From a virus, in IMG/VR virus record IMGVR_UViG_3300014494_000005, positions 1-64,000 of that record: a DNA stretch of 64,000 bases; one strand, 5' to 3'. Position numbers and translations under genes: made by a program. Position 1 is the first letter of the stretch, and every line of letters starts with the position of its first letter. The notes under the pieces are model-generated. The model did not search any database. It was not told where the DNA came from and saw only the letters and a list, made by a program, of their open reading frames with translations. Below are positions 15,559 to 23,990 of the stretch, one piece after another.

Positions 15559-15840
15559 TTAATATTTTATTGAATCTAAGAATTCATCCTCTGTAGAAGG
15601 AGTCCAAGATACTATAAAAAACCTTTCACTTTGATTATCAATATAAACCACATAATGAAATGCATAATATTCGTTATTATTTGTTGGATAAATTACATAA
15701 TCGGAATATATTTTTATATGTCCGTCTTCAATGTTATTTTCTTTTCGAATTTCTAACGCTTGTTCATGAATATAAACAGCCATTAGTTCCACTATTTTCT
15801 TTAAACTAACATTTGCAATAATTGATGATACGGCATTCAT
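15559..15840 (-). CDS. Hypothetical protein, 93 aa
   Basis: Starts MNAVSSIIAN: an N-terminal helix followed by beta strands containing YPTNNNEYYAFHYVVY. No family is recognised. It is preceded at 14 nt by an exact AAGTATTTATA motif, so it belongs to the putative phage-promoter gene set. Confidence 0.55.
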   Translation of the reverse strand: MNAVSSIIANVSLKKIVELMAVYIHEQALEIRKENNIEDGHIKIYSDYVIYPTNNNEYYAFHYVVYIDNQSERFFIVSWTPSTEDEFLDSIKY

Positions 15841-15854
15841 AATAAAGACTTTAT

Positions 15855-15865
15855 TATAAATACTT
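15855..15865 (-). promoter_or_regulatory. AAGTATTTATA motif
   Basis: Exact copy on the minus strand, 14 nt before the ATG of the gene at 15559-15840. Confidence 0.5.
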
Positions 15866-15945
15866 TTTTAAAAAGAAAGAAGTGTTAAATTTATATTAAT
15901 ATAAAATTTATGATGTTATTTTCCTTTAAAATTAAGGAAAATATT

Positions 15946-17871
15946 TTACAATTTTTTTAAATTTAAAAAATGTTGAACTTTTTCATCATATGAATAAATT
16001 AATTTATCATTAATTTCTTTTTGTATTAAATTTAATCCATTTTCATTACATAATTGTAAAAAATTGACAATTGAAATATCATTATTATCAATACAATGTT
16101 TTACAATTATTTTATATAAAGTAATGTGTTTATTTAATAAATCTCTTGCTCTTTTCTTTTCTTCACCTAATATATTTTCAATAATATCATTAGTTTTTTC
16201 AACATCATAATTTGATTCGTAATATGTATCTACTTCTTTTTTTAATATATTAGAAATAGTTCCATCCATAGCATAATGTCTAACATATCTTGCTGCAATA
16301 TCTGTTGCATTTATAATATCAGCAAATGCACCAGTAGATTTAAATTCCTCACCAAAAACCATTTCTTCGGCAATAAAACCAGCTAATAATATTGCTATTT
16401 GATTTCTTAAAAATGTTCTATTATCAATTGATTCATGTTCGATAATAAAACCTTTACTAAAACCAGCAGCATTGATATTTATTTGTTTTGGCGGTGTATC
16501 AAATAGTAAACAATAAAGTATAGCATGTCCAATTTCATGTATAATATATAATATTCTTTCATCAACAGATTTATTTTTATGAATATTGTCAATTTCTAAA
16601 ACAATTTCTTTTTCATATATTTTTTTATTAATATTTACAAATAAATTATTATTTTCATATTCAATATATAACTCATTAACGTTTTCACAAAAAGCATTAT
16701 ATATAAAATACGGTAAATTACTTCCAAGTATATTAAATACTGTTGAAATTGCTGGTCTTACACCTTGTGTTGGAAAAACACCATTTCTATATATTATATC
16801 ATATATATCATTAGATAATTTAATATCTATATTATGCTCATTTTTTACTTTATCAAGAATTTTTTGACAATTCATTTTAATGATTGTATAATATGATTTT
16901 TTATCTAAACATGGATATATTACATGATTATTTCCAAAACGAGCAATTTGTTCTGGTTTAAATTGATGTGATAATGCTTGTTTAATATTAATAATATTAA
17001 CTCTTTTTGATAATTCATGATATACATCAGCATCAGTATCGCTATCATCAACTTCATCCGACATTTTGAATGCACTATCTAAGTTTCCAGAAATAAAAAT
17101 TAAAAGTTTTTCATATGATTTACCTTCATTAATATTATCAGCTTTTAAACTATTTTGAACCAGAAATATTCTTTCTTCTGCATCCATTTCCATTATTTCT
17201 TCAATAGTATTATTTAAATTAAGAGTTTTCTTTATTCTACTTGCTGTCCAATGTGAGGTTTTAAATCTACGTTTTTTTAAAACTTTAATTTTATTAGATT
17301 GTTCATCTTTTTTTGATTCAATATCTTTTGGTTCTTCCTCATTATCTCTTGCATCAAGCCAATACATTTCATCAAAAAGCATTTCCATAATTTGAACTTT
17401 ACGTTCAGAATTATTTTGAAACCTACCATCTGAAAGTAATGTCCAAACATCATTAAAATACTTGTTTTCAAGCATTTTTCCGTTTTCATCTAAAGTACGA
17501 TAACGTTGAATTTCATCGAGTAATAATACTGCAGGTTCTTTTGTATCAATACCACCACTTTCTAAAAAACTTTCAATGTTTTTCATGTAATCGTTTTTCA
17601 TATCCATTTGAATTTCAATGAACTTATCAGTAAATTTTAATAAGCTCACAAGAGTTCTAACTAAATCAGTTTTACCAACACCAGTTATACCCCATAATGA
17701 AATTATAAGTGGTCTGAATTGAATATTTGGCATTAAATACCAGAGGGAAATATAATCGATTATTTTGTCAATAACATTATCGATTCCAATAAATTTTTCT
17801 TTTAATTTTATTTTAATTTCTTCGAGTTTTTCTCTTTTCTCTTTGATTTGATTAAAAAAATCTTTATTCAT
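15946..17871 (-). CDS. Clp-like AAA+ ATPase fused to M41 metallopeptidase
   Basis: 641 residues. The N-terminal half is a Clp/HslU-type AAA+ module: Walker A GITGVGKT (61-68), Walker B LLLDE (about 116-120), then a small helical domain with GVRPA, equivalent to the sensor-2 region of ClpB/ClpX. The C-terminal 200 residues are an FtsH-type M41 peptidase: HEIGH (445-449) for zinc and a distal STGAFADIINATDIA segment holding the likely third ligand, Asp about 518. No transmembrane helix is present, unlike FtsH. It probably unfolds and degrades cytosolic proteins. A promoter at 17893-17900 forces the start at MNKDFF. Confidence 0.8.
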   Translation of the reverse strand: MNKDFFNQIKEKREKLEEIKIKLKEKFIGIDNVIDKIIDYISLWYLMPNIQFRPLIISLWGITGVGKTDLVRTLVSLLKFTDKFIEIQMDMKNDYMKNIESFLESGGIDTKEPAVLLLDEIQRYRTLDENGKMLENKYFNDVWTLLSDGRFQNNSERKVQIMEMLFDEMYWLDARDNEEEPKDIESKKDEQSNKIKVLKKRRFKTSHWTASRIKKTLNLNNTIEEIMEMDAEERIFLVQNSLKADNINEGKSYEKLLIFISGNLDSAFKMSDEVDDSDTDADVYHELSKRVNIINIKQALSHQFKPEQIARFGNNHVIYPCLDKKSYYTIIKMNCQKILDKVKNEHNIDIKLSNDIYDIIYRNGVFPTQGVRPAISTVFNILGSNLPYFIYNAFCENVNELYIEYENNNLFVNINKKIYEKEIVLEIDNIHKNKSVDERILYIIHEIGHAILYCLLFDTPPKQININAAGFSKGFIIEHESIDNRTFLRNQIAILLAGFIAEEMVFGEEFKSTGAFADIINATDIAARYVRHYAMDGTISNILKKEVDTYYESNYDVEKTNDIIENILGEEKKRARDLLNKHITLYKIIVKHCIDNNDISIVNFLQLCNENGLNLIQKEINDKLIYSYDEKVQHFLNLKKL

Positions 17872-17892
17872 ATATATAATATTTTTAATTGT

Positions 17893-17900
17893 CAAATATA
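17893..17900 (-). promoter_or_regulatory. Host-type promoter (TATATTTG)
   Basis: TATATTTG with TTG exactly 20 nt upstream (17921-17923). It overlaps a longer possible start of the protease gene, so translation must begin at the downstream ATG at 17871. Confidence 0.7.
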
Positions 17901-17941
17901 AACATTATAAAAATAATAAACAATTAAAAAATATTATTATT

Positions 17942-19312
17942 TTAATCATCGTTCATATCATATATATCATTCGTTATTATCCAATAATTTACAGCAATAC
18001 TAATAAGAAATGCAATTATATATATAATAATAATTGCAGTACTTGAAGGTTCAACAGTTAAATAATCAAATTCTTTAAATGTTCTTTTCTTAAATTGACT
18101 AAGATTTTGATTAAGATATTGATAAAGGTCATCCCAAGTTTTTTCAGTTAATACTGGATATTTTGGTGATTGAATTTTTATTGTAGTATCTTTAAATATT
18201 GGTGGTAATTGTTTTAATTTTCCTAATTTATTTCTAAACATTTTATTATTAACTGGTGGTAATTGCATTTTAATTACGCTATCTTTATAAGTATAAAGAT
18301 TTAATACTTGATGTGCTACTGCTGTAGTTAATACATTTGAATTTGCCCATGAAAATGAATGCGCCCATTGAATTTCATTTCCCTTTTTACCTATACAGAG
18401 TACAAGTTCATTTTTATTACCTTTCACCCAATAATTTTCTTGATATTCAGCAATTTTTTCTGGCTTATTTTCAAAAATAAGCACCCAAAGTCGCATTTTA
18501 TTGCTAACACCAAATTTACCGTTAAGTCTTTTAAATTTTTCTTGTGTTTCTTTATTAATATTAGTACCTAAAATTGTTGGATAATCCATACCTTGTGACA
18601 TAGAAAATAGTCCACCACCATTATATTCAGGATATTTAAATAATTTAAGACTATCTGCTTTCTTTTCACTTACAACTGATATATTAAATACAGATAAATC
18701 ACTGGCTTTAATTTTATTCACATAAGTATGTATACTTGTATATGCTTTTCTGGTATTGTCATTACCACTCCAAACTGTTTGATAATTGTATGAAACATTA
18801 CCTACACGTTTACCTTCAAATTTAGTTCCACTACAACCAGTACCTTCATCATTTGGTGCATAATTTTTATGAGAACCAACAATTGTTTTAGTAGTTCCAA
18901 ATTGTTTTACAAGTTCATCATGTAGTTTCTCAGTAATAGTAAAACTTTCATCTATATCTGTAACAGCATACCAATGAGGTGCAACATCTTCTTGATGTGA
19001 ACAATCATAATATTCTGTGCAATATGTTGTATTACCTTTACTATCACTTCCACAAGGAACTTGTCTGGAACAAGTTTCTGTTTTCCAATAATTATATGGT
19101 TCATTTTCATAAATTGCAGTAATTGTTGAACCCCAATATTCTGTGAAATGAACACTTGAATAAGAAATAATTAATTTGGATATAATTATTGCAACAAGGA
19201 CAGAACCAATTGGAATAAAAAATTCCCACCAAGTAAATTCACGTTTTTTAAAATAATAAAATATCGCAGTTACGATTATCGGAACTAATAATGCTAAATA
19301 AAGTACTGACAT
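17942..19312 (-). CDS. Large membrane protein with cysteine-rich loop, 456 aa
   Basis: Two hydrophobic helices at about 3-20 and 29-49 and one at about 427-448 place a region of roughly 375 residues on one side of the membrane. That region opens with CSRQVPCGSD and YCTEYYDCSH, cysteines likely to form disulfides outside the cytoplasm. No enzymatic motif is recognised. A role in envelope remodelling or superinfection control is conceivable, but nothing in the sequence proves it. Confidence 0.6.
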   Translation of the reverse strand: MSVLYLALLVPIIVTAIFYYFKKREFTWWEFFIPIGSVLVAIIISKLIISYSSVHFTEYWGSTITAIYENEPYNYWKTETCSRQVPCGSDSKGNTTYCTEYYDCSHQEDVAPHWYAVTDIDESFTITEKLHDELVKQFGTTKTIVGSHKNYAPNDEGTGCSGTKFEGKRVGNVSYNYQTVWSGNDNTRKAYTSIHTYVNKIKASDLSVFNISVVSEKKADSLKLFKYPEYNGGGLFSMSQGMDYPTILGTNINKETQEKFKRLNGKFGVSNKMRLWVLIFENKPEKIAEYQENYWVKGNKNELVLCIGKKGNEIQWAHSFSWANSNVLTTAVAHQVLNLYTYKDSVIKMQLPPVNNKMFRNKLGKLKQLPPIFKDTTIKIQSPKYPVLTEKTWDDLYQYLNQNLSQFKKRTFKEFDYLTVEPSSTAIIIIYIIAFLISIAVNYWIITNDIYDMNDD

Positions 19313-19337
19313 GATTTTATGTTTTAATTATTAATAG

Positions 19338-20174
19338 TTATTCCATATCTGGAATTAAATTATATAAAAATTCCATATCTTGAGTAAAAATTGGACATTC
19401 AGTACTTACCCAACGACTACGAATTGCTACTGCACTATTCAATTTATCTCTATCAGGTTCAATTTCAAATTCCTGTTTAATAATAAGTCTACCTCTTTTT
19501 AACTTAGGTGCATAGTCATTCCAATTAATACCCTTTTGAAATATCATTTCTTGTTGTTCGTTTGAACTTTTATTTTCCAGTTCTTTGTGACTGTAAAGAC
19601 TTTGGGCAACACTTGAAATACTATTTCTTACACAATCTTTTTGTCGCCAAACTATCATGTTAGCAACTTCAGTTTTTGAAGGAATTGTAAATACACGAGC
19701 ATCAAATTCAGCAAACTTAATTCCTTTAATTAGTATTTCACTAAATACCGCACCGTTTTGCAGTGAAGTAGGAAAGTATGAAGTATCAGGGCAAGCATTT
19801 TCAGTAACGTATCTTTTTAATCTTGCCATGTTAAATGCATTTGTTGCCATACTTGCAGCAACACTTGTCATTTTCTGTATATTACCATCAAACCAAGCAT
19901 CTGTAGCAATATCATCAAAATCAGTCAATAATATACTAATTTCATCTGACTGTACAAATGCAAATTTAGCACCTTGTATATTTTTACAAAGATAACAAGC
20001 GGTTTCATCCATATCATAAATTAAACCATCATCAAAAGGTCTTATTAATCCACGACAAAATTGTGAAAAACATCGACCATCAATACGAATTATAGTATAG
20101 GTTCTACGAGGAAGACTTATACGAGTTCTATCCTCATAATATTTTTTCATTCTATCACCAAGTGCGTCTTTCAT
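19338..20174 (-). CDS. Thg1-like 3'-5' RNA polymerase (tRNA guanylyltransferase family)
   Basis: 278 residues from the ATG at 20174, chosen because it follows the usual A/T-rich leader 10 nt after the stop of the radical SAM gene; a longer frame would overlap that gene by 59 nt. The metal-binding aspartates of Thg1 are present in IIRIDGRCF (Asp 32) and in QSDEISILL, followed by the AWFDGNIQKMTS and ASMATNAFN segments of the family. Thg1-like proteins add nucleotides to RNA 5' ends in the 3'-5' direction, either G-1 of tRNAHis or in repair of 5'-truncated tRNAs. Its neighbours suggest repair. Confidence 0.87.
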   Translation of the reverse strand: MKDALGDRMKKYYEDRTRISLPRRTYTIIRIDGRCFSQFCRGLIRPFDDGLIYDMDETACYLCKNIQGAKFAFVQSDEISILLTDFDDIATDAWFDGNIQKMTSVAASMATNAFNMARLKRYVTENACPDTSYFPTSLQNGAVFSEILIKGIKFAEFDARVFTIPSKTEVANMIVWRQKDCVRNSISSVAQSLYSHKELENKSSNEQQEMIFQKGINWNDYAPKLKRGRLIIKQEFEIEPDRDKLNSAVAIRSRWVSTECPIFTQDMEFLYNLIPDME

Positions 20175-20184
20175 TATTTTTATT

Positions 20185-21003
20185 TTATTTCCAATTCCAC
20201 AAATAGTCTCTTTTTTCATCATCTTGATGAAAGCCATCATCATATATTCTGTATTTATTAGCTTTTATTTTAGGCGAATCAATTTTTTTTAATTCTTCTA
20301 AATTATCTTCAGATACATCATCAATTTGTATATCAGATTTTTTTGATTTTAATGGTAATGCACCACCGCATTTTTTACATGCCCAATCAATTTGATATTG
20401 ATATTTACTTAAATCATATTTCCACCAATCTGGATGGTCATAAATATTAATACCGTCAACACCATTGAATAAATATGATAACATGCCAGCAACTTCACAA
20501 AAGAATGCACCTTTAGGATTTATTGTTGCTGACCATTCATTTTGAATCCAACATTTGTCAATACATTTATTAATTGTATCTTGACTTATATTATATTTAT
20601 TTTTTATTGATTCTGATGATGTTAATAATGGTGTATGTTTTGATATAAAATCACCAGTATGTTCATTAATAATAATATTATTTGTTATAAAATAATTACC
20701 AGCATATTTCATACAATCCTTATTATTTGTCCATAAACCTCTTTTATCATATGCTCTATATTTTTTAAAAAGTTCTAATATTTGTGGAAATTGTGGATGT
20801 AATAGTGGTTCACCACCCATAATACCAACAGTGCCTTGAAAATCTTTTAAGGTAATTAAAATATCTTCAATATATTTTAAATCCATAAAATATATTCTTT
20901 CTTTTGTGTAATGTCCACAAAATCTGGTACAATTACAACAAGATTTGTTGCATAAATTTGTAACATCAATTTGGATAATCCACATGTCTTTAATTTGTCT
21001 CAT
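20185..21003 (-). CDS. Radical SAM protein
   Basis: 272 residues. CX3CX2C is present (Cys 18, 22, 25; NLCNKSCCNC) for a [4Fe-4S] cluster, followed by the GGEPLLHPQF strand that contacts SAM. A later CKKCGG pair and scattered cysteines may bind an auxiliary cluster or zinc. The substrate is unknown; its place between a Thg1-like polymerase and an RNA ligase makes an RNA-modification or RNA-repair role plausible. It is tightly spaced with both neighbours. Confidence 0.8.
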   Translation of the reverse strand: MRQIKDMWIIQIDVTNLCNKSCCNCTRFCGHYTKERIYFMDLKYIEDILITLKDFQGTVGIMGGEPLLHPQFPQILELFKKYRAYDKRGLWTNNKDCMKYAGNYFITNNIIINEHTGDFISKHTPLLTSSESIKNKYNISQDTINKCIDKCWIQNEWSATINPKGAFFCEVAGMLSYLFNGVDGINIYDHPDWWKYDLSKYQYQIDWACKKCGGALPLKSKKSDIQIDDVSEDNLEELKKIDSPKIKANKYRIYDDGFHQDDEKRDYLWNWK

Positions 21004-21015
21004 TTGTTTTAATAT

Positions 21016-22059
21016 TTATTCTTTATTATCAATTAAAAACTTATTTGAAATTGCTTTAAAGCTAAGTCTACCCTGATTTTTAAGTTCATGCTTTACAAAT
21101 ACTACTCCTTCTCTTTCAATTAAAGGATTTAATACACTTTTATTTTGTGCATAAGCAAGTATTTCATCAACACTATTTGGAAGTACATAATTCCAATCCA
21201 ATATGGGAACGGTTTCTAACTTAAATTGATTAACTATAATATCAACCATTTCTTCATAAGGTAAGAATTCATATTTGTCAATATCAAACATACGAAAAAA
21301 TTTAATTGTTTGACCCTTTAACTTATATCTATTCTTTTGAATACCTTCACCAATAATTTCACCTTGTAATCCAAGATTTCTTCCAAGTTCACCAAGTTTT
21401 TTTTCAAGATAATTTTGTCTTGCGAATTTCCAAAATGAATTAGTTGAACTTTCATAAAATTCATAATTTCTACTACAAACACCAAATTCACCATTTTTCC
21501 AATAAAACGAACCACTGCTACCATCAAGTTTTTCTGTCGTTATAAACATCTGACCAACATATTCTATTGGTATATGCGGAAGTATTTGAATACGGTCTTC
21601 ATCAGTTATTATCATAAATGAAGGAAATCCACCCTTTGCATCACCTGCAAGTTCAGCAGGAATTGGTGCTTCATATTTAGTGATACCAAGTTCTTCAGTA
21701 ACATCAAGACCTATAGGACTAATAGCATTTTCATGTAATATAAGTTCCGATTTATCCAATTCATTAATATGCCATTGAAGTTCAATAGGAAGAATATCCA
21801 ATGGAAAACAAATGCCCTGCGAAATCTGTCCACGAAATTTACAGGTTCTAATACGAAATTTGTCTTTTCTTAAAAATTCAAATTCTGAACGTTCAGATAA
21901 TAATGAATCTATTTCACAATAAACACATAATTCTCCTACATGAAATTCATCTTTCTTTACAACTACTTTCCAACCCAATACTTGTGCAACTTCAATTGCA
22001 TCAGCATCTGGAATTGGATTGATGGATAATATTTTTTGTATTGTTGCTAATTTTCTCAT
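21016..22059 (-). CDS. RNA ligase, DraRnl/Rnl5-like (DRB0094 family)
   Basis: 347 residues. An N-terminal OB-like domain of about 170 residues (starting with the family's LATIQKI and IEVAQVLGWKVVV segments) precedes the nucleotidyltransferase core. Motif I is KLDGSS (Lys 177); motif IV is EGVVFVK and motif V is KAISNKFL. This domain order, OB first, is that of the Deinococcus DraRnl family, which seals 3'-OH/5'-phosphate RNA nicks with ATP. Phage RNA ligases usually repair tRNAs cut by host nucleases. Confidence 0.85.
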   Translation of the reverse strand: MRKLATIQKILSINPIPDADAIEVAQVLGWKVVVKKDEFHVGELCVYCEIDSLLSERSEFEFLRKDKFRIRTCKFRGQISQGICFPLDILPIELQWHINELDKSELILHENAISPIGLDVTEELGITKYEAPIPAELAGDAKGGFPSFMIITDEDRIQILPHIPIEYVGQMFITTEKLDGSSGSFYWKNGEFGVCSRNYEFYESSTNSFWKFARQNYLEKKLGELGRNLGLQGEIIGEGIQKNRYKLKGQTIKFFRMFDIDKYEFLPYEEMVDIIVNQFKLETVPILDWNYVLPNSVDEILAYAQNKSVLNPLIEREGVVFVKHELKNQGRLSFKAISNKFLIDNKE

Positions 22060-22094
22060 AATTTTTATTTAAAACCAGTTCATTTATCTACTGG

Positions 22095-22102
22095 CAAAGT
22101 TA
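22095..22102 (-). promoter_or_regulatory. Host-type -7 box (TAACTTTG)
   Basis: TAACTTTG on the minus strand, 35 nt before the RNA ligase ATG. No good TTG is seen 18-22 nt upstream, so it is weaker than the others. It would drive the ligase, radical SAM and Thg1 genes. Confidence 0.5.
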
Positions 22103-22206
22103 GGTTTAGTCGATAACTTTCCTTTATGTGGAGAACGTTTTTATTTTTTCCAGAGGCATATTATTCCACCCATCCATTGGCTTTGCCTAATTCCAACTCG
22201 TCTTCG

Positions 22207-22312
22207 AGCGCAGAATGAGATTCGAACTCATACTATGGGCAATTAATTCAAGTGCACTTTTGCCGAGACCATACATTTGTATATGTGCCTTACCAATTGA
22301 GACTATCTACGC
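22207..22312 (-). tRNA. tRNA-like element, 106 nt, abnormal anticodon loop
   Basis: Read on the minus strand: acceptor stem GCGTAGA pairs with TCTGCGC over 7 bp (one G-U). The D-arm has a 4-bp stem (GTCT/AGGC) and a GG-containing loop. The T-arm is ATGAG-TTCGAAT-CTCAT. These are sound tRNA features, but the middle arm (CATAT, loop ACAAAT, GTATG) has a 6-nt loop without the expected U33, and about 38 nt with its own GGCAA/TTGCC hairpin replace the variable loop. No CCA is encoded. Either a decayed or interrupted tRNA, or a specialised tRNA mimic. The identity cannot be read. Confidence 0.45.
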
Positions 22313-22336
22313 TTATGGGATTGCTCCCACAAATAT

Positions 22337-22912
22337 TTACTTTTTAAATAAATCAACATTATCTTCTTTACCGGATTTATATGCATTTTCAGTCACTTCG
22401 GAAGTAATTATTGTAATACCTTCTTTAAGAACTTTACCATTAGCATCTGCTAAATAACCTATATTATGACGACTACCAATAACAATACTGTTTGGAAATG
22501 TCTGGCACATAGTTTTATGTTGACGGTCAATATCAATAAGTTTTTCCTGTTCAACAAAGAAACCATTTCGTTCACCTTCAATAGCTGCCATCAATTTATC
22601 ATACAATTTTGTATCAAAATTTGGATTACTTTCTGTTATCCATTTCATTAATGAACCATCATTTTTTGAATAACGACCTGCAATAAGGTCAGGATAAATT
22701 TTTGCAAATGCATCTTTATACTGGTCAGCAACTTGTGCATCCTGATGAATAATTTTCCACATTTTATCAAAGAATGCAGCACATACTTTTTGCTGTGCAT
22801 CACCTGTTTGGTGAGTGCGTATTTCTGAGTTACTTACACTAACCACCCAGAGAAAGGCGAATAATGCGAATATTGCACATACTCCAATTCCAATAAATAA
22901 ATTTTTTTTCAT
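22337..22912 (-). CDS. LemA-like membrane-anchored protein
   Basis: 191 residues with an N-terminal hydrophobic anchor (about 4-25) and a helical body. The GERNGFFVEQEKLIDIDRQ segment and the following MCQTFPNSIVIG match the LemA-type pattern of phage homologues. Function is unknown even for cellular LemA proteins. It has its own promoter box (22965-22972), and its stop lies 24 nt before the tRNA-like element. Confidence 0.6.
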   Translation of the reverse strand: MKKNLFIGIGVCAIFALFAFLWVVSVSNSEIRTHQTGDAQQKVCAAFFDKMWKIIHQDAQVADQYKDAFAKIYPDLIAGRYSKNDGSLMKWITESNPNFDTKLYDKLMAAIEGERNGFFVEQEKLIDIDRQHKTMCQTFPNSIVIGSRHNIGYLADANGKVLKEGITIITSEVTENAYKSGKEDNVDLFKK

Positions 22913-22964
22913 AATTTTTGTTTTAAATTAATAAAAATTTTAATTTTAAAATAAATAATACGAG

Positions 22965-22972
22965 CAAAGATA
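22965..22972 (-). promoter_or_regulatory. Host-type -7 box (TATCTTTG)
   Basis: Minus-strand TATCTTTG about 52 nt before the LemA-like start; the best upstream TTTG is at a 23-nt spacing. Confidence 0.5.
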
Positions 22973-22980
22973 CAAAATTG

Positions 22981-23379
22981 TTACAATAATTCAGACAAAT
23001 ATTTAATAGAAATTTCACTTTGTTCAATTTCTTTTTTAATGTATGTTTCTATTATATCTTTTTTTTCTTTATCTTCTTCTTTAAAATATAATTTAAGCAT
23101 ATTCACCAAATTATTTAGTGGACTAAGTTTGTTTCTAATATCAGCACAAATAACACCCGCTTCAATTAAATCATATTTTATTAATTCATAATCATCTAAG
23201 TTAATTTCTTTTGGAAGTGGTGAGTGTTCTTCATAATATTTTTTTAATAAATCCATTGTTGCTGTAATATTCATTAGAACTGGAAGTATACATGTAAATA
23301 TCATATTTATACCACCAATATTGCTGATTTCAACAAATTCTTTTGGTTCTTTTTTAGTTCTAAGTGCTTTGATTTTCAT
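22981..23379 (-). CDS. Hypothetical protein, 132 aa
   Basis: Helical protein with the segment DIRNKLSPLNNLVNML, which resembles the histidine-kinase H-box helix but has no histidine. The ATG overlaps the stop of the gene at 23376-23702 by 4 nt. No function can be assigned. Confidence 0.5.
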   Translation of the reverse strand: MKIKALRTKKEPKEFVEISNIGGINMIFTCILPVLMNITATMDLLKKYYEEHSPLPKEINLDDYELIKYDLIEAGVICADIRNKLSPLNNLVNMLKLYFKEEDKEKKDIIETYIKKEIEQSEISIKYLSELL

Positions 23380-23702
23380 ATTGAAATTATTTTAGTTTTA
23401 CCTCTTTTTCTTAAAATTGGCATTATTGTATTTGCAAAAGAACTTCTAATTATTGTTACAATATATGCATAAACATTATCACTTCTATCTGGATTAAAAT
23501 TTAATACATGTTTACAACATGCATCATATGCATTAGTTTCACAAAGAATCTTATTGATTTCAATCATTATTGAATATCTTTTTTCAATTTCTTGATTAAT
23601 TATTTCAAAAAACATATCTTTAATTTCAAGTGTAAGTTCATTTAATTCTTTACAAAGAATTATTTCTTTTAATAATTGTTCTTTAAATTCTTTTGTTATC
23701 AT
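23376..23702 (-). CDS. Hypothetical protein, 108 aa
   Basis: Helical protein starting MITKEFKEQL, with cysteines in the middle (CETNAYDACCKHV). ATGA overlaps at both ends put it in a tightly coupled set with its neighbours. No known domain. Confidence 0.5.
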   Translation of the reverse strand: MITKEFKEQLLKEIILCKELNELTLEIKDMFFEIINQEIEKRYSIMIEINKILCETNAYDACCKHVLNFNPDRSDNVYAYIVTIIRSSFANTIMPILRKRGKTKIISI

Positions 23703-23989
23703 TTTATTTCTTCCCCTTTTTGTCTAAAAGTTTTACCTTCTTGTCGTAATTTTTTCTTTAATTCTTCTCTTAATTTTAATCCAATTTCTTCTGCAGCAAA
23801 TTTAGCGTTTACAGAATGAGAAATATCAATTCCATTATATATTGCACCGTTTATATAAGCAATGCCTCGATAAACATTTTGAAACTGTTTTAATGGAAAT
23901 TCATTTGGTATTAATTCAACTTCAACCAATAAATTTTCTTCGTGTTTATTTGTAGTATATATTAATTTATACTTGCCTTTCATTATCAT
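23699..23989 (-). CDS. Hypothetical protein, 96 aa
   Basis: Starts MIMKGKYKLI; a second ATG follows two codons later. A beta-strand-rich first half is followed by a basic helical C-terminus rich in lysine and arginine. It directly follows the DNA ligase gene (1-nt gap) and is coupled to the next gene by a 4-nt overlap. Confidence 0.5.
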   Translation of the reverse strand: MIMKGKYKLIYTTNKHEENLLVEVELIPNEFPLKQFQNVYRGIAYINGAIYNGIDISHSVNAKFAAEEIGLKLREELKKKLRQEGKTFRQKGEEIK

Positions 23990-23990
23990 A

